Below, one piece after another: positions 17,717-28,566 of a stretch of DNA of 64,000 bases. Below the pieces are notes generated by a model. That model was not told where the DNA came from. It did not search any database and worked only from the letters and a program-made list of their open reading frames with translations. The position numbers were made by a program, and so were the translations under genes. Source of the stretch: Actinomycetes bacterium (GTDB lineage: Bacteria > Actinomycetota > Actinomycetes > Actinomycetales > Microbacteriaceae). The DNA lies in assembly GCA_029779645.1 (NCBI GenBank), contig JAKPAC010000012.1:62001-126000 (forward strand), written 5' to 3'. The number at the start of each line of letters is the position of its first letter. Position 1 is the first letter of the stretch.

Positions 17717-19420
17717 ATGGATGCATCAGCCCGCCGGACGCGCGACGCACCCATCATCGACCGCACATGGGAGCGCGTGACCGCGCTCAACCAGTTCGCC
17801 CTCGGCGGGATCGTGCTCGTCGTGTGCGGGCTGCTGATCGTCAGCAACACCCAGACGAATTTCACGTTCTTCCTGGCGGGCATGGTGATGATCTTCACCG
17901 CCTCCGGGATCGCGCTGGTCGTGCCGTGGAGCCTGGTTCCGCATTGGTGGAGCATGGCGCTGCCGCTGATCGACATCGTCGCGATCGGCCTGCTCCGCGA
18001 GAGCGCGCCGTCGGCGGGGCTCGGGACGCTGTGGATGCTGCCGGCGATCTGGCTGCCGTCGCAGTTCGCGTTCCGCGGGCTGCTGGTCTCGCTCGCCGCG
18101 ATCCTCGGCATCCAGATCTGGCTGGTCGTCGAGACGCTGGGTGAGGCGTTCTCGGTCGACACCGTGCTCGTGCCGATCGTGATCGCCGCGGTTTCGCTCA
18201 TGACGCACGCGACCGCACGTCGCTCGGGCGCGCAGCGCCTGCTGCTGCGCAAGCAGTCCCGCATGCTCGAGGGCGCGCTGGCTCGCGCGCGGCGCCAGGA
18301 GATGACCGTCACGCAGGTGCTCGACGCGGTGGACTTCGGGGTGATCCGCATCACCGCCGACGGCGAGATCGCCATGATGAACGAAGCGCAGGGTCGCCTC
18401 CAGGTGCGTGATCGCCTCGACATCGGCGCCGAGGCCGCGGTCAGCCTCGGCGCCGGCCTGGCCGGCTCGGCCACCGACGAGACCAGCAGGATGGATGTGT
18501 ACGGCGAGGACGGCGTGACGCGACTCATGCCGGAGGAGCGCCCGTTCGCACGGGCCCTGCGCGGTGAGTCGCTCGAGAGCGAGGTGCTCTGGTTCGGCGA
18601 GCCGGGCACACCGCGACGGGCGCTGAGCGTGACGATCCGTCGGCTGAACGACGCCGATGGATCGAACGACGGCGCAGTGCTCGTGCTGCGCGACGTGACG
18701 GCCGAGCTGAGCGCCATCCGGTCGCGCGAAGACCTGGTGGCGTCCGTCTCGCACGAGCTGCGCACGCCGCTCACGTCGATTCTCGGATACATCGAGCTCG
18801 TGCTCGACGACGACACCCTGCAACCCTCGTCGCGCCGCGGACTCGAGGTCGCAGAACGCAACGCGAACCGCCTGCTCGCCATCGTCGCCGACATCCTGGC
18901 GGCCTCGACGAGCGGGGGAGCGATGGCCGGACTGAGCATCGACCCGGACGACGCGAATCTCGCCGATATCGTGCGGGCCTCAGTCGAGGCGTTCGCGCCG
19001 CGCGCCGCCGAGCGCGACCTGGTCGTCGACACCGGCGGGGTCGAGGATTCCATGGCGTACATCGACGCCGCGCGAATCCGTCAGGTCGTCGACAATCTGA
19101 TCTCCAACGCCGTCAAGTACAACCGCGACGGTGGGACGATCGAGGTCAGCTGCACCAGCGACGGGCGCAACGCCTGGCTCGTGGTGCGCGACACGGGCGT
19201 GGGCATCTCGCAGGAGGAGCTCCCGCGCCTGTTCGAACGATTCTTCCGCGCCGCGTCGGTGCGAAACACCTCCACGCACGGCAGCGGGCTCGGGCTTTCC
19301 ATCAGCCGCGACATCGTCCGCATGCACCGCGGCGAGCTCACCGTCACCAGCGAGGTCGGCGAGGGAACCACCATGCTGGTGCGGCTGCCGGTACATCCAC
19401 GCCGAAAGGGCATCGCATGA
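17717..19420 (+). CDS. Membrane sensor histidine kinase
   Basis: N-terminal TM segments, PAS-like region, SVSHELRTPLTSILGYIEL, VVDNLISNAVKYNRDGG, DTGVGISQEELPRLFERFFRA, GSGLGLSISRDIV. Confidence 0.93.
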   Translation: MDASARRTRDAPIIDRTWERVTALNQFALGGIVLVVCGLLIVSNTQTNFTFFLAGMVMIFTASGIALVVPWSLVPHWWSMALPLIDIVAIGLLRESAPSAGLGTLWMLPAIWLPSQFAFRGLLVSLAAILGIQIWLVVETLGEAFSVDTVLVPIVIAAVSLMTHATARRSGAQRLLLRKQSRMLEGALARARRQEMTVTQVLDAVDFGVIRITADGEIAMMNEAQGRLQVRDRLDIGAEAAVSLGAGLAGSATDETSRMDVYGEDGVTRLMPEERPFARALRGESLESEVLWFGEPGTPRRALSVTIRRLNDADGSNDGAVLVLRDVTAELSAIRSREDLVASVSHELRTPLTSILGYIELVLDDDTLQPSSRRGLEVAERNANRLLAIVADILAASTSGGAMAGLSIDPDDANLADIVRASVEAFAPRAAERDLVVDTGGVEDSMAYIDAARIRQVVDNLISNAVKYNRDGGTIEVSCTSDGRNAWLVVRDTGVGISQEELPRLFERFFRAASVRNTSTHGSGLGLSISRDIVRMHRGELTVTSEVGEGTTMLVRLPVHPRRKGIA

Positions 19421-20577
19421 TCCTCGATCCACTCACACAGGCGATCATGACCGCGCTCGTCGTCGTGGTCGCCGGCGTGATCTTCATCTCCGAGACGCTG
19501 CTGCGCCGCGATGACGGGGCCGGGAAGATCTGGGCGCTGGCGTATCTGGCCGCCATGCTGACCACGCTCTCGTATCTGGGCTGGGCCGCGACCCCCGCGC
19601 TGTGGTGGGCCGTCTCGGTCGGCAACGGCATGTTCGTCGCAAGCGCCGGGCTCATGTGGCTCGGCTGCTGCATGTTCAACGGCCGGCTGCATCCGCTCTC
19701 GATCGGGGTCGTCGCCGCGGCGTCCCTCGCCGCCGTCCTCTCGGTGGTCGTGGCCGGTCGCGACGGCGGCGGGTGGGCCGGCGCGGAGGTCATGTTCATC
19801 GGCATCGGCGTCTTCTCCGCGGCGGGTGCGGTCGAGACGCTGCGGGGTGAGATGCGCGAGAACCTCAACGCGCGGGTGCTGACGATCGTGCTCTCGATCC
19901 AGGCGGCGTTCTACGCCGCGCGAACCGTCGTGTTCGTGCTGTTCGGGAGCGAGAGCGAGGTGTTCCAGCAATGGTTCGACACCGAGGTCTCGAGCTACTT
20001 CACGGTCGCGTTGACGATCACCGCACTCGTGACGACGTCGGTGCTCCGCACCGATCGAGCCCGACTCCGTGCCCGGCCGAGCTCGAGCAGCGCCGTGTAC
20101 TCGAGCGAGCAGGTGCTCCTCGAGGATTCGTTCCGGCGCATCTTCGAGGACTGGGTTCGCCGCGCGGAGGTGCGTCGCGATCCCGTCGTCGTGACCGCCG
20201 TGGCGCTTGAAGACCTCGACACCATCGCGACGGCGTTCGGCGAGGCGGCCGTGGTCGACGTGATCGACACCTGGGTGGCGGGCGTGCGGCGTCATTCGCC
20301 TGCGTCGGCGCTGATCGGCGAGGACGGCCTCGGACGACTCATGGTCGTCAGCGCGATGCCGAGCGTCGACGACGCGAAGGGGCAGGCCCTGCGCATCTTC
20401 CACGGGCTGCTCGATGACGCCGGCATGGGCGACACGGTGATCCGACCGGCGATCGGCATCGGCATCGCGCTGAGCGCGACGACCGGCTATGACGCGGAGG
20501 CGCTGCTCGCCGGTGCTCGTGCGGCGGCGGCGCGCGCGACACTCAGCCTCGAGTCCTCGGTCGTCGTCGCCATCTGA
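19417..20577 (+). CDS. Polytopic membrane protein with degenerate GGDEF-like C-terminal domain
   Basis: About 7 hydrophobic segments, then EDSFRRIFEDWVRR...VVTAVALEDLDTIATAFGEAAVVDVIDTWVAGVRRHSPASALIGEDGLGRLMVVSAMPSVDDAKGQALRIFHGL; no GG(D/E)EF. Confidence 0.6.
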   Translation: MILDPLTQAIMTALVVVVAGVIFISETLLRRDDGAGKIWALAYLAAMLTTLSYLGWAATPALWWAVSVGNGMFVASAGLMWLGCCMFNGRLHPLSIGVVAAASLAAVLSVVVAGRDGGGWAGAEVMFIGIGVFSAAGAVETLRGEMRENLNARVLTIVLSIQAAFYAARTVVFVLFGSESEVFQQWFDTEVSSYFTVALTITALVTTSVLRTDRARLRARPSSSSAVYSSEQVLLEDSFRRIFEDWVRRAEVRRDPVVVTAVALEDLDTIATAFGEAAVVDVIDTWVAGVRRHSPASALIGEDGLGRLMVVSAMPSVDDAKGQALRIFHGLLDDAGMGDTVIRPAIGIGIALSATTGYDAEALLAGARAAAARATLSLESSVVVAI

Positions 20578-20597
20578 CGACGCTGCGGTTTGCCGTC

Positions 20598-21392
20598 TCA
20601 GCGAGCGGTCAGCCGGTAGCCCACGCCGCGCACGGTCTCGATCCATCGCGGCAGGGTCGCCGACTCGCGCAGCTTGCGTCGAAGGTTCGCCATGTGCACC
20701 TCGATCGCGCGCGCCTCGCTCTCGCCGAGAAAGTCGCTGCCCAGGTACTGCTCGCCCCGGAGCATCAGTGCGAGGTCCTGCTTGCTCAGCACACGTCGTC
20801 CGGACTCGAGCAGCTCGCGCAGGATCTCGAACTCGCTTCGGGTCAGCTCGGTGCCCAGCTCCTCGCCGTCGACGACCACGACCCGGTTGTTGGGCTGCAT
20901 GAGCAGTCCCTTGTGCGCGAGCCAGGTGTCGCCGTCGTCGGTGTCGAACTCGGCCGGCGCGAGCGTGTCGACCGCCGCCTCCGCGTGCCGAGGAACCTCG
21001 GAGGTGCCGAAGCCGAGCCCCTGGCGCGGACGGCGGAGCATCGCGTCGATGCGCGCACGCAGCTCGCGGGGCCGGAAGGGCTTGGTCACATAGTCGTCGG
21101 CGCCGGCGTCGAGCCCCTGCAGCGTGTCGATCTCTTCGGAGCGAGCGCTGAGCATGACGAGGTAGGTGCTGCTGAAGGCGCGAATGCGCCGGGCGGTCTC
21201 GAAGCCGTCCATGCCGGGCATGCTGACGTCGAGGGTCGTCACGATCGGGTCGTGCTGGCGCACGAGCTCGACGCCCTCGAGCCCCGCGGAGGCGGTGTGC
21301 ACCTCGAAGCCGGCCTGCTCGAGCACGGTATGCAGGAGCGCGCGAATGTCGGCGTCATCTTCGATGACGACCGCGACGCGATCCTGTTCCAT
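20598..21392 (-). CDS. OmpR/PhoB-type response regulator
   Basis: VVIEDDADIRALL, TTLDVSMPGMDGFETARRI, GADDYVTKPFRPRELRARI, winged-helix ELTRSEFEILRELLESGRRVLSKQDL...VHMANLRRKLRE. Confidence 0.93.
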   Translation of the reverse strand: MEQDRVAVVIEDDADIRALLHTVLEQAGFEVHTASAGLEGVELVRQHDPIVTTLDVSMPGMDGFETARRIRAFSSTYLVMLSARSEEIDTLQGLDAGADDYVTKPFRPRELRARIDAMLRRPRQGLGFGTSEVPRHAEAAVDTLAPAEFDTDDGDTWLAHKGLLMQPNNRVVVVDGEELGTELTRSEFEILRELLESGRRVLSKQDLALMLRGEQYLGSDFLGESEARAIEVHMANLRRKLRESATLPRWIETVRGVGYRLTAR

Positions 21393-21535
21393 GACTTGCC
21401 CCCCGGAAAGTCGCGCCCGCTGACGGCGGTGCGCCCCAAGAAACAATAGCCCACAAGATGCAGGTGCATGGTCCGGGGAGGGCGTGTCACGCGGGTAACG
21501 GTGCGCGCGGCGACCGGCGATCGCGCTCCGCTCCA

Positions 21536-21592
21536 ACCTCGTGCCGACGCGGCATTCCTTCCCAAAAAGGAGCCGGTGCGTCGGCACGAGGT
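21536..21592. repeat. Long inverted repeat in intergenic region
   Basis: acctcgtgccgacgc (21536-21550) / gcgtcggcacgaggt (21578-21592), perfect 15-bp arms with 27-nt spacer. Confidence 0.8.
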
Positions 21593-21872
21593 ATTTAGGG
21601 GGGGGTAGGGGCTTCGGGCGCCCCGGTAGGCGTACAGTCCCCACTGCGTGCCTACATCGCGTGGATGACCCGCCCTGTCCGAGCCGTCTCCCCAGATGGT
21701 GAACGGACAGGAGCGGATTCTCCCCAAGTGCTGCATCGGCCCCGAAAGTCACCCAATGGATGCCGACGAATCGAGCCTAGGGGCCGTCCCTCAAGTCCTC
21801 CTCAGGCCCGGCTTAAGATTTGCTTGCGGGGCGAAGCGCTCCGCGTGCTCGGGCCTCTGGCAGACTCTCCCC

Positions 21873-22475
21873 ATGCCATTGCTTGCGCTCACGGGCGGGA
21901 TCGCCGCCGGAAAATCGACCATCTCGCGGATGCTCCAGGAGCATGGCGCCCTCATCGTCGACGCCGACGCGATCGTCCGCGAGGTGCAGGCCCCGGGCTC
22001 GCCGGTGCTCGACGAGATCGCCGCCCAGTTCGGGCGCGAGATGCTGGACGCCGAAGGAGCACTCGATCGCGCGGCGCTCGGCACGCGCGTGTTCGGCGAC
22101 CCGGAAGCGCTCGGTCGACTGAACGCGATCGTGCATCCCGCAGTGCAGCGCCGCGCCATGGAGCGCATCCAGGATGCGCTCGCGAGCGGCCCCGACACGG
22201 TCGTGATCTACGACATCCCCCTGCTGCTGGAGAAGCGCGATTCGGATCCGTGGTCGCTCGTCGTCGTCGCCGAGGCACCTGCCGAGGTGCGCACCCAGCG
22301 GCTGGTCACCCAGCGCGGGATGTCTGCGGCGGACGCCGCAGCACGCGTCGGCTCCCAGATCAGCGATGCGCAGCGGCGCGCGATCGCCGACGTCGTCATC
22401 GACACAACCGGCACGATGGCCGACACCCAGCGCCAGGTCGACGAGCTGTGGGAGCGGGTCGCCGTCAGGGTCTAG
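21873..22475 (+). CDS. coaE: Dephospho-CoA kinase
   Basis: MPLLALTGGIAAGKSTISRMLQEHGALIVDADAIVREVQAPGSPVLDEI. Confidence 0.95.
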   Translation: MPLLALTGGIAAGKSTISRMLQEHGALIVDADAIVREVQAPGSPVLDEIAAQFGREMLDAEGALDRAALGTRVFGDPEALGRLNAIVHPAVQRRAMERIQDALASGPDTVVIYDIPLLLEKRDSDPWSLVVVAEAPAEVRTQRLVTQRGMSAADAAARVGSQISDAQRRAIADVVIDTTGTMADTQRQVDELWERVAVRV

Positions 22476-22492
22476 GGCGTCGATCCGCCGCG

Positions 22493-22528
22493 CGGGCGCG
22501 GTGCGCCGAGTGCGGCGCACCGCGCCCG
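22493..22528. terminator. Hairpin between coaE and uvrB
   Basis: cgggcgcggtgcgcc gagtgc ggcgcaccgcgcccg, perfect 15-bp arms. Confidence 0.6.
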
Positions 22529-22557
22529 ATGTCGGTGGGCGCGCCTAGGCTTGCAGC

Positions 22558-24639
<2,082 letters not shown>

Positions 24640-24698
24640 TCGGCGCCCTGGCGTGCGGCACCGACGGCTCGCAGACCGCGGTCAGCGGGGGAGCGGAC

Positions 24699-24950
24699 CT
24701 AGGCGCGTGGGCAGTGCATCAGCGGCTTGGGACCCGAGCGGTCGAAGGTGTGCTGCGAGACCGGCAGCCTGCACAGGGGGCAGGGGCGCTCGGTCCGGTT
24801 CGGCTCCGGCTCGGTCTCGTAGGGGCCGACCGCCGCGGGGCCGGCGATGCGCACGATGTTGGTGTTCACCCACATGTAGAGACCGCCGGCCTCCGCGATG
24901 CGCTGCCGGAGCGGCTTCTTCTGGGCGGGGTTGCTCTCTGCCATAATCAT
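24699..24950 (-). CDS. Small zinc-ribbon-like protein, uncharacterised
   Basis: CPLCRLPVSQHTF...PKPLMHCPRA; divergent from the MarR gene. Confidence 0.6.
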   Translation of the reverse strand: MIMAESNPAQKKPLRQRIAEAGGLYMWVNTNIVRIAGPAAVGPYETEPEPNRTERPCPLCRLPVSQHTFDRSGPKPLMHCPRA

Positions 24951-24961
24951 TAGTGTACTAA
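24950..24961. promoter_or_regulatory. Candidate MarR-type operator in divergent promoter
   Basis: TTAGT-GT-ACTAA inverted repeat between divergent starts. Confidence 0.45.
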
Positions 24962-24982
24962 CTAAGTTTCATCGGAGTGACC

Positions 24983-25480
24983 ATGAGTGAAGAGCGCACG
25001 AGCGCGGGCGCCCTCGACGGCGTCGATGCGGACGCGCTGCTGGCCCTCGAGAACCAGCTCTGCTTCGCCATCGTGACCGCCGCGCGCAATGTCGTGTCGA
25101 TCTACCGGCCGGTGCTCGAACCGCTCGGGCTGACGCATCCGCAGTACCTTGTGATGCTCGCACTCTGGGAGCACGCGCCGCGCTCGCTCGGCGAGCTCGC
25201 GGACGAGCTCGCGATGGATCCGGCGACGCTCTCTCCGCTCGTCAAGCGCCTCGAGACGCAGGGTCGCGTGTCGCGGAGCCGTCGCGTCGACGATGAGCGC
25301 GTGCTCGACATCGGCCTCACCGATGCGGGTCTTGCGCTTCGCGGCGACGCGCTGCAGGTGCCTGGGCAGATCCTTGCGCGGGTCGGGATGACCGTCGAGC
25401 AGGTCGCCGCGGTGCGCGACGGGCTCGCGCCGTTCGCGGCCCGGCGCGAGGGCGGCCCGGCCGCGGGGGAGCGCCGGTGA
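24983..25480 (+). CDS. MarR-family regulator, OhrR-like
   Basis: LENQLCFAIVTAARNVVSIYRPVLEPLGLTHPQYLVMLALWE (OhrR-like Cys context), LGELADELAMDPATLSPLVKRLETQGRVSRSRRVDDERVLDIGLTDAG. Confidence 0.85.
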   Translation: MSEERTSAGALDGVDADALLALENQLCFAIVTAARNVVSIYRPVLEPLGLTHPQYLVMLALWEHAPRSLGELADELAMDPATLSPLVKRLETQGRVSRSRRVDDERVLDIGLTDAGLALRGDALQVPGQILARVGMTVEQVAAVRDGLAPFAARREGGPAAGERR

Positions 25481-28400
25481 GGGCTGCCGGTGTAGCGACG
25501 CGCATCGCGGAATCCGACGTGTCGGCCGGGGGCTGGGCGCCGCTCGCCTCGTTGGTGCCGCCGACGCTGCTGCGGTACCTCGGCCGCTTCGAGCTGCTCA
25601 ACCCGCTGCAGGCGCAGGCGGTGCCCACGGTGCTGTCGACCCACGGGCACGTCATGGTGGTGGCCCCCACCAGCTCGGGCAAGACGCTCATCGGCGAGGC
25701 AGCCGCGCTCCGGGCGATCGTGACCGAGGGCAGGCCCGCCGTGTGGCTGCTGCCCGCACGGGCCCTCGCCGCCGAGGTCGCGGCGATCACCCGGCGATGG
25801 CACGCGCTCGGCATCGCGACGGTCGAGCTGACCGGCGAGACGAACATGTCGAGCGACGCCGTGCAGCGCGCGCAGCTCTGGGTCGCCACCACCGAGAAGT
25901 TCGAGGCGCTGCACCGGCGCAGCTCGCTGCAGGACTTCATCGGCCGGATCGGGTGCCTGATCGTCGACGAGGTGCATCTGGTGGGCGATGCTGCCCGGGG
26001 CGCCACGCTCGAGTCGCTGCTCGCGCGACTGCGGGTCGCCGGCGGCGGGACCCGGATCGTCGCACTCTCGGCGACGGTCTCGAACGCCGACGAGCTCGCG
26101 GCGTGGCTCGGCGCGGAGCTGGTGCGCTCGGCGTGGCGCCCGACATCGCTGACCACCGAGCTCGTGCCGTACGACGTGCCCGCGCGCGGCACGCGCGAGG
26201 ACGCGGAGTCGGCGAAGGACGACGTGCTGCTGGCGCTCCTGCGCCGGCTGCTGGGCGTCGGCGCCACCGGGGCCCGCGGCGTGGACACCGCCTTCGACGG
26301 CTCGGCGGCGAACTCCGGAGCCTCCGGCAGCGCCGTCGTCTTCTGCGGCAGCAAGGCCGCGGTCGTGCGAACCGCCGCGAGGGTCGCCGGCGTGTCATAC
26401 CGCGGGATCGCCCTCGAGACCGTCGTCGACGCCTGTCTGCAACGAGGCGTCGGCATCCACTTTCGCGATGCGCCCCGCGCGGCGCTGGCGCTCGATGCGT
26501 TCCGCTCGCGCCGGCTGCGTGTGCTCGTCGCCACGTCCGGGCTTTCGACGGGGGTGAACACCCCGGCGAAATTCGTGATCATCCGCGACCTCATGCTCGG
26601 AATGACGCCGCTCGAGGTGAGCCAGGCGCAGCAGATGTTCGGGCGCGCCGGACGCGCGGGCCAGGAGGCCGACGGATTCGGCTACCTGCTCGTCCCGAGG
26701 GCCGAGCACGACGGCTGGACGGCGAGGCTCGGCGAAGGCTACGAGGCACGGAGCCAGGTTGGCGCGCATCTCGGCGACGCCATCCTCGCCGAGATGCTCC
26801 TCGGCTCGATCACGGATCGGGCGGGCGCCGGGGCGTGGTTCGAGCAGACGCTCGCGTTCGCGCAGGGGCGAGCCGAACGCGATCTCGACGCCACGATCGA
26901 CGCGCTGCTGCGGGGCGGGTTCGCCATCGAGATCGACGGCGCGCTCGCTCCGACCGCACTCGGCGCCCTGACCTCCCGGCTCATGATCGACGTGGCGTCG
27001 GCGGGCGACATGCGGCGCATGCTCGCCGAGCTTCCGACGCCGACGAGCGCGAAGGAGGCCGAGGAGCTGCTGCTGCAGACGGTCGCGGTCGCGGCCCGCG
27101 CGCTGCGCGAGCGTCCGGTCGGCGAGCGTGCCTACGCCGGGATCGTCACGCAGGCCCTGGCCGGCTGGGCTCCGCTCGCGGTGGCGCGGGCGAGCGAATG
27201 GTTCGGCGCCCGTCTGTGCATGGCGGCGGCGCAGATCGCGCTGCGCACACCCGATCGAGCCCGGGAGCAGCCGCCGGCGGGCGTGTCGATGGCCGAGCTG
27301 CGCCGTGCGGCCGAAGACATGCCGAGGTATCTGGCGTGGGTCGCGGCGCTCGGGTACGTGGAGGCCTCGACCTGGGCGCCGGCCGTCGCTGGCGACCTCG
27401 CGCGCCGGCTGACCTGGTGGCAGCTCTCGCCGCGCCCCGCGCGCGGCTCGGGGCGACTGCTGTGGATGCTGGAGCGCATGCTTGAGCCGCAGCACCACCG
27501 GGAACGCCTCCCCGACCTCTGGCGTCGCGCCCGCATGGCCGGCTTCACCGTGCCCGAGGGCATCGATGCACGCCCTCGGGGCGTGGACGTGACGGCCCAG
27601 GCGTTCGCCGAGCTCGTCGCCGCCCGCGCAGCCGTGGCGCTCGACCCGCTCGTCGGTCTCGACCTCGGGGTGAAGACTTCGGCCACGCGCGGGCGTGTCA
27701 CCGCGATGAGCAGCACCGGCGCGGGCCGGGCGGTGGTCAGCAGCCGTTCGCTGCGCGAGCCCCTCACGCTGGCGCTCCCGCGCGGCTCGACCGGAAGGCT
27801 CGCCGCCGATGTCTTCCTCTATTCGCGAGACGGCGACATCGGATACGCCAGCGTGACCGGCGATGCTCCGGACATCGTCGACGGCGGCACCCCAGTCGAC
27901 GATGCCCGGGTGCTCAGCCGCGACCTCCCCGCCGGGCGGGCGGCGCTCGGGCATTCGCGCGGCGTGCGTCGCCTCTTCCAGGGACCGCGCACACGGGTGC
28001 GCGAAGACATCGCGCCGCTGATCGCAGGCGACCCACGACTCGCGCCGATCGCCGCGGTGCTCGCGGAGCATCAGACAGAGCCCGCAGCGACGATCGCGGC
28101 CGTCGCGAGCAACCTGCGCTCGCTGCTGCGGCAGTCCGATCGCGCCGAGCTCAGGTCGCCCCGCGACGTGCTGCGCTCGGGCGAGGCATCCGAGGCCGAG
28201 GTGCAGATCACGATCGCCGCGCTGCTCGCGTCGCTCGCCATGGATGTCGGCGTGGCGACGGCAGAGGGACACCCGCTCGCGGTGGCGCGCGTGCGCGAAC
28301 GCTGGATGCTCGCGGGCCCGCGACACGCCCGGCCGGGCCCGGTCGAGGCGCTGATCCCGACATCGCTGCCGCGGCGCATCGCACAGGTCGCCGTGCCGCG

Positions 28401-28566
28401 GTCGCGGAACGGCGGCGGGGAGCCGCGCTTCGACTGGATGCGCGAGTTCCTCTCGGCCACCGAAGGCGCCGGTGCCGACGCTGGTGCTGGTGCTGGCTCG
28501 GCTGGCGCGAGCCGCGCCACTGACTCAGGCGGCCCCGGTCTCGGGGCGGCGCTCCCTGGCATCTGA
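25477..28566 (+). CDS. Large SF2 helicase, Ski2/Hel308-like
   Basis: APTSSGKTLIGEAAALRAI (motif I), CLIVDEVHLVGDAARG (motif II), VALSATVSNADELAAWLG (motif III), VLVATSGLSTGVNTPAKFVII, QMFGRAGRAGQEADGFGYL (motif VI). Confidence 0.85.
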   Translation: MRAAGVATRIAESDVSAGGWAPLASLVPPTLLRYLGRFELLNPLQAQAVPTVLSTHGHVMVVAPTSSGKTLIGEAAALRAIVTEGRPAVWLLPARALAAEVAAITRRWHALGIATVELTGETNMSSDAVQRAQLWVATTEKFEALHRRSSLQDFIGRIGCLIVDEVHLVGDAARGATLESLLARLRVAGGGTRIVALSATVSNADELAAWLGAELVRSAWRPTSLTTELVPYDVPARGTREDAESAKDDVLLALLRRLLGVGATGARGVDTAFDGSAANSGASGSAVVFCGSKAAVVRTAARVAGVSYRGIALETVVDACLQRGVGIHFRDAPRAALALDAFRSRRLRVLVATSGLSTGVNTPAKFVIIRDLMLGMTPLEVSQAQQMFGRAGRAGQEADGFGYLLVPRAEHDGWTARLGEGYEARSQVGAHLGDAILAEMLLGSITDRAGAGAWFEQTLAFAQGRAERDLDATIDALLRGGFAIEIDGALAPTALGALTSRLMIDVASAGDMRRMLAELPTPTSAKEAEELLLQTVAVAARALRERPVGERAYAGIVTQALAGWAPLAVARASEWFGARLCMAAAQIALRTPDRAREQPPAGVSMAELRRAAEDMPRYLAWVAALGYVEASTWAPAVAGDLARRLTWWQLSPRPARGSGRLLWMLERMLEPQHHRERLPDLWRRARMAGFTVPEGIDARPRGVDVTAQAFAELVAARAAVALDPLVGLDLGVKTSATRGRVTAMSSTGAGRAVVSSRSLREPLTLALPRGSTGRLAADVFLYSRDGDIGYASVTGDAPDIVDGGTPVDDARVLSRDLPAGRAALGHSRGVRRLFQGPRTRVREDIAPLIAGDPRLAPIAAVLAEHQTEPAATIAAVASNLRSLLRQSDRAELRSPRDVLRSGEASEAEVQITIAALLASLAMDVGVATAEGHPLAVARVRERWMLAGPRHARPGPVEALIPTSLPRRIAQVAVPRSRNGGGEPRFDWMREFLSATEGAGADAGAGAGSAGASRATDSGGPGLGAALPGI

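Noticed and set aside
22529-22557. SOS/LexA box (CGAAC-N4-GTTCG type) upstream of uvrB or uvrA
   Set aside because: Looked for by eye in both promoters and not found.
26395-28326. 643-aa minus-strand ORF
   Set aside because: Antisense to the helicase gene; composition typical of GC-rich shadow ORFs.
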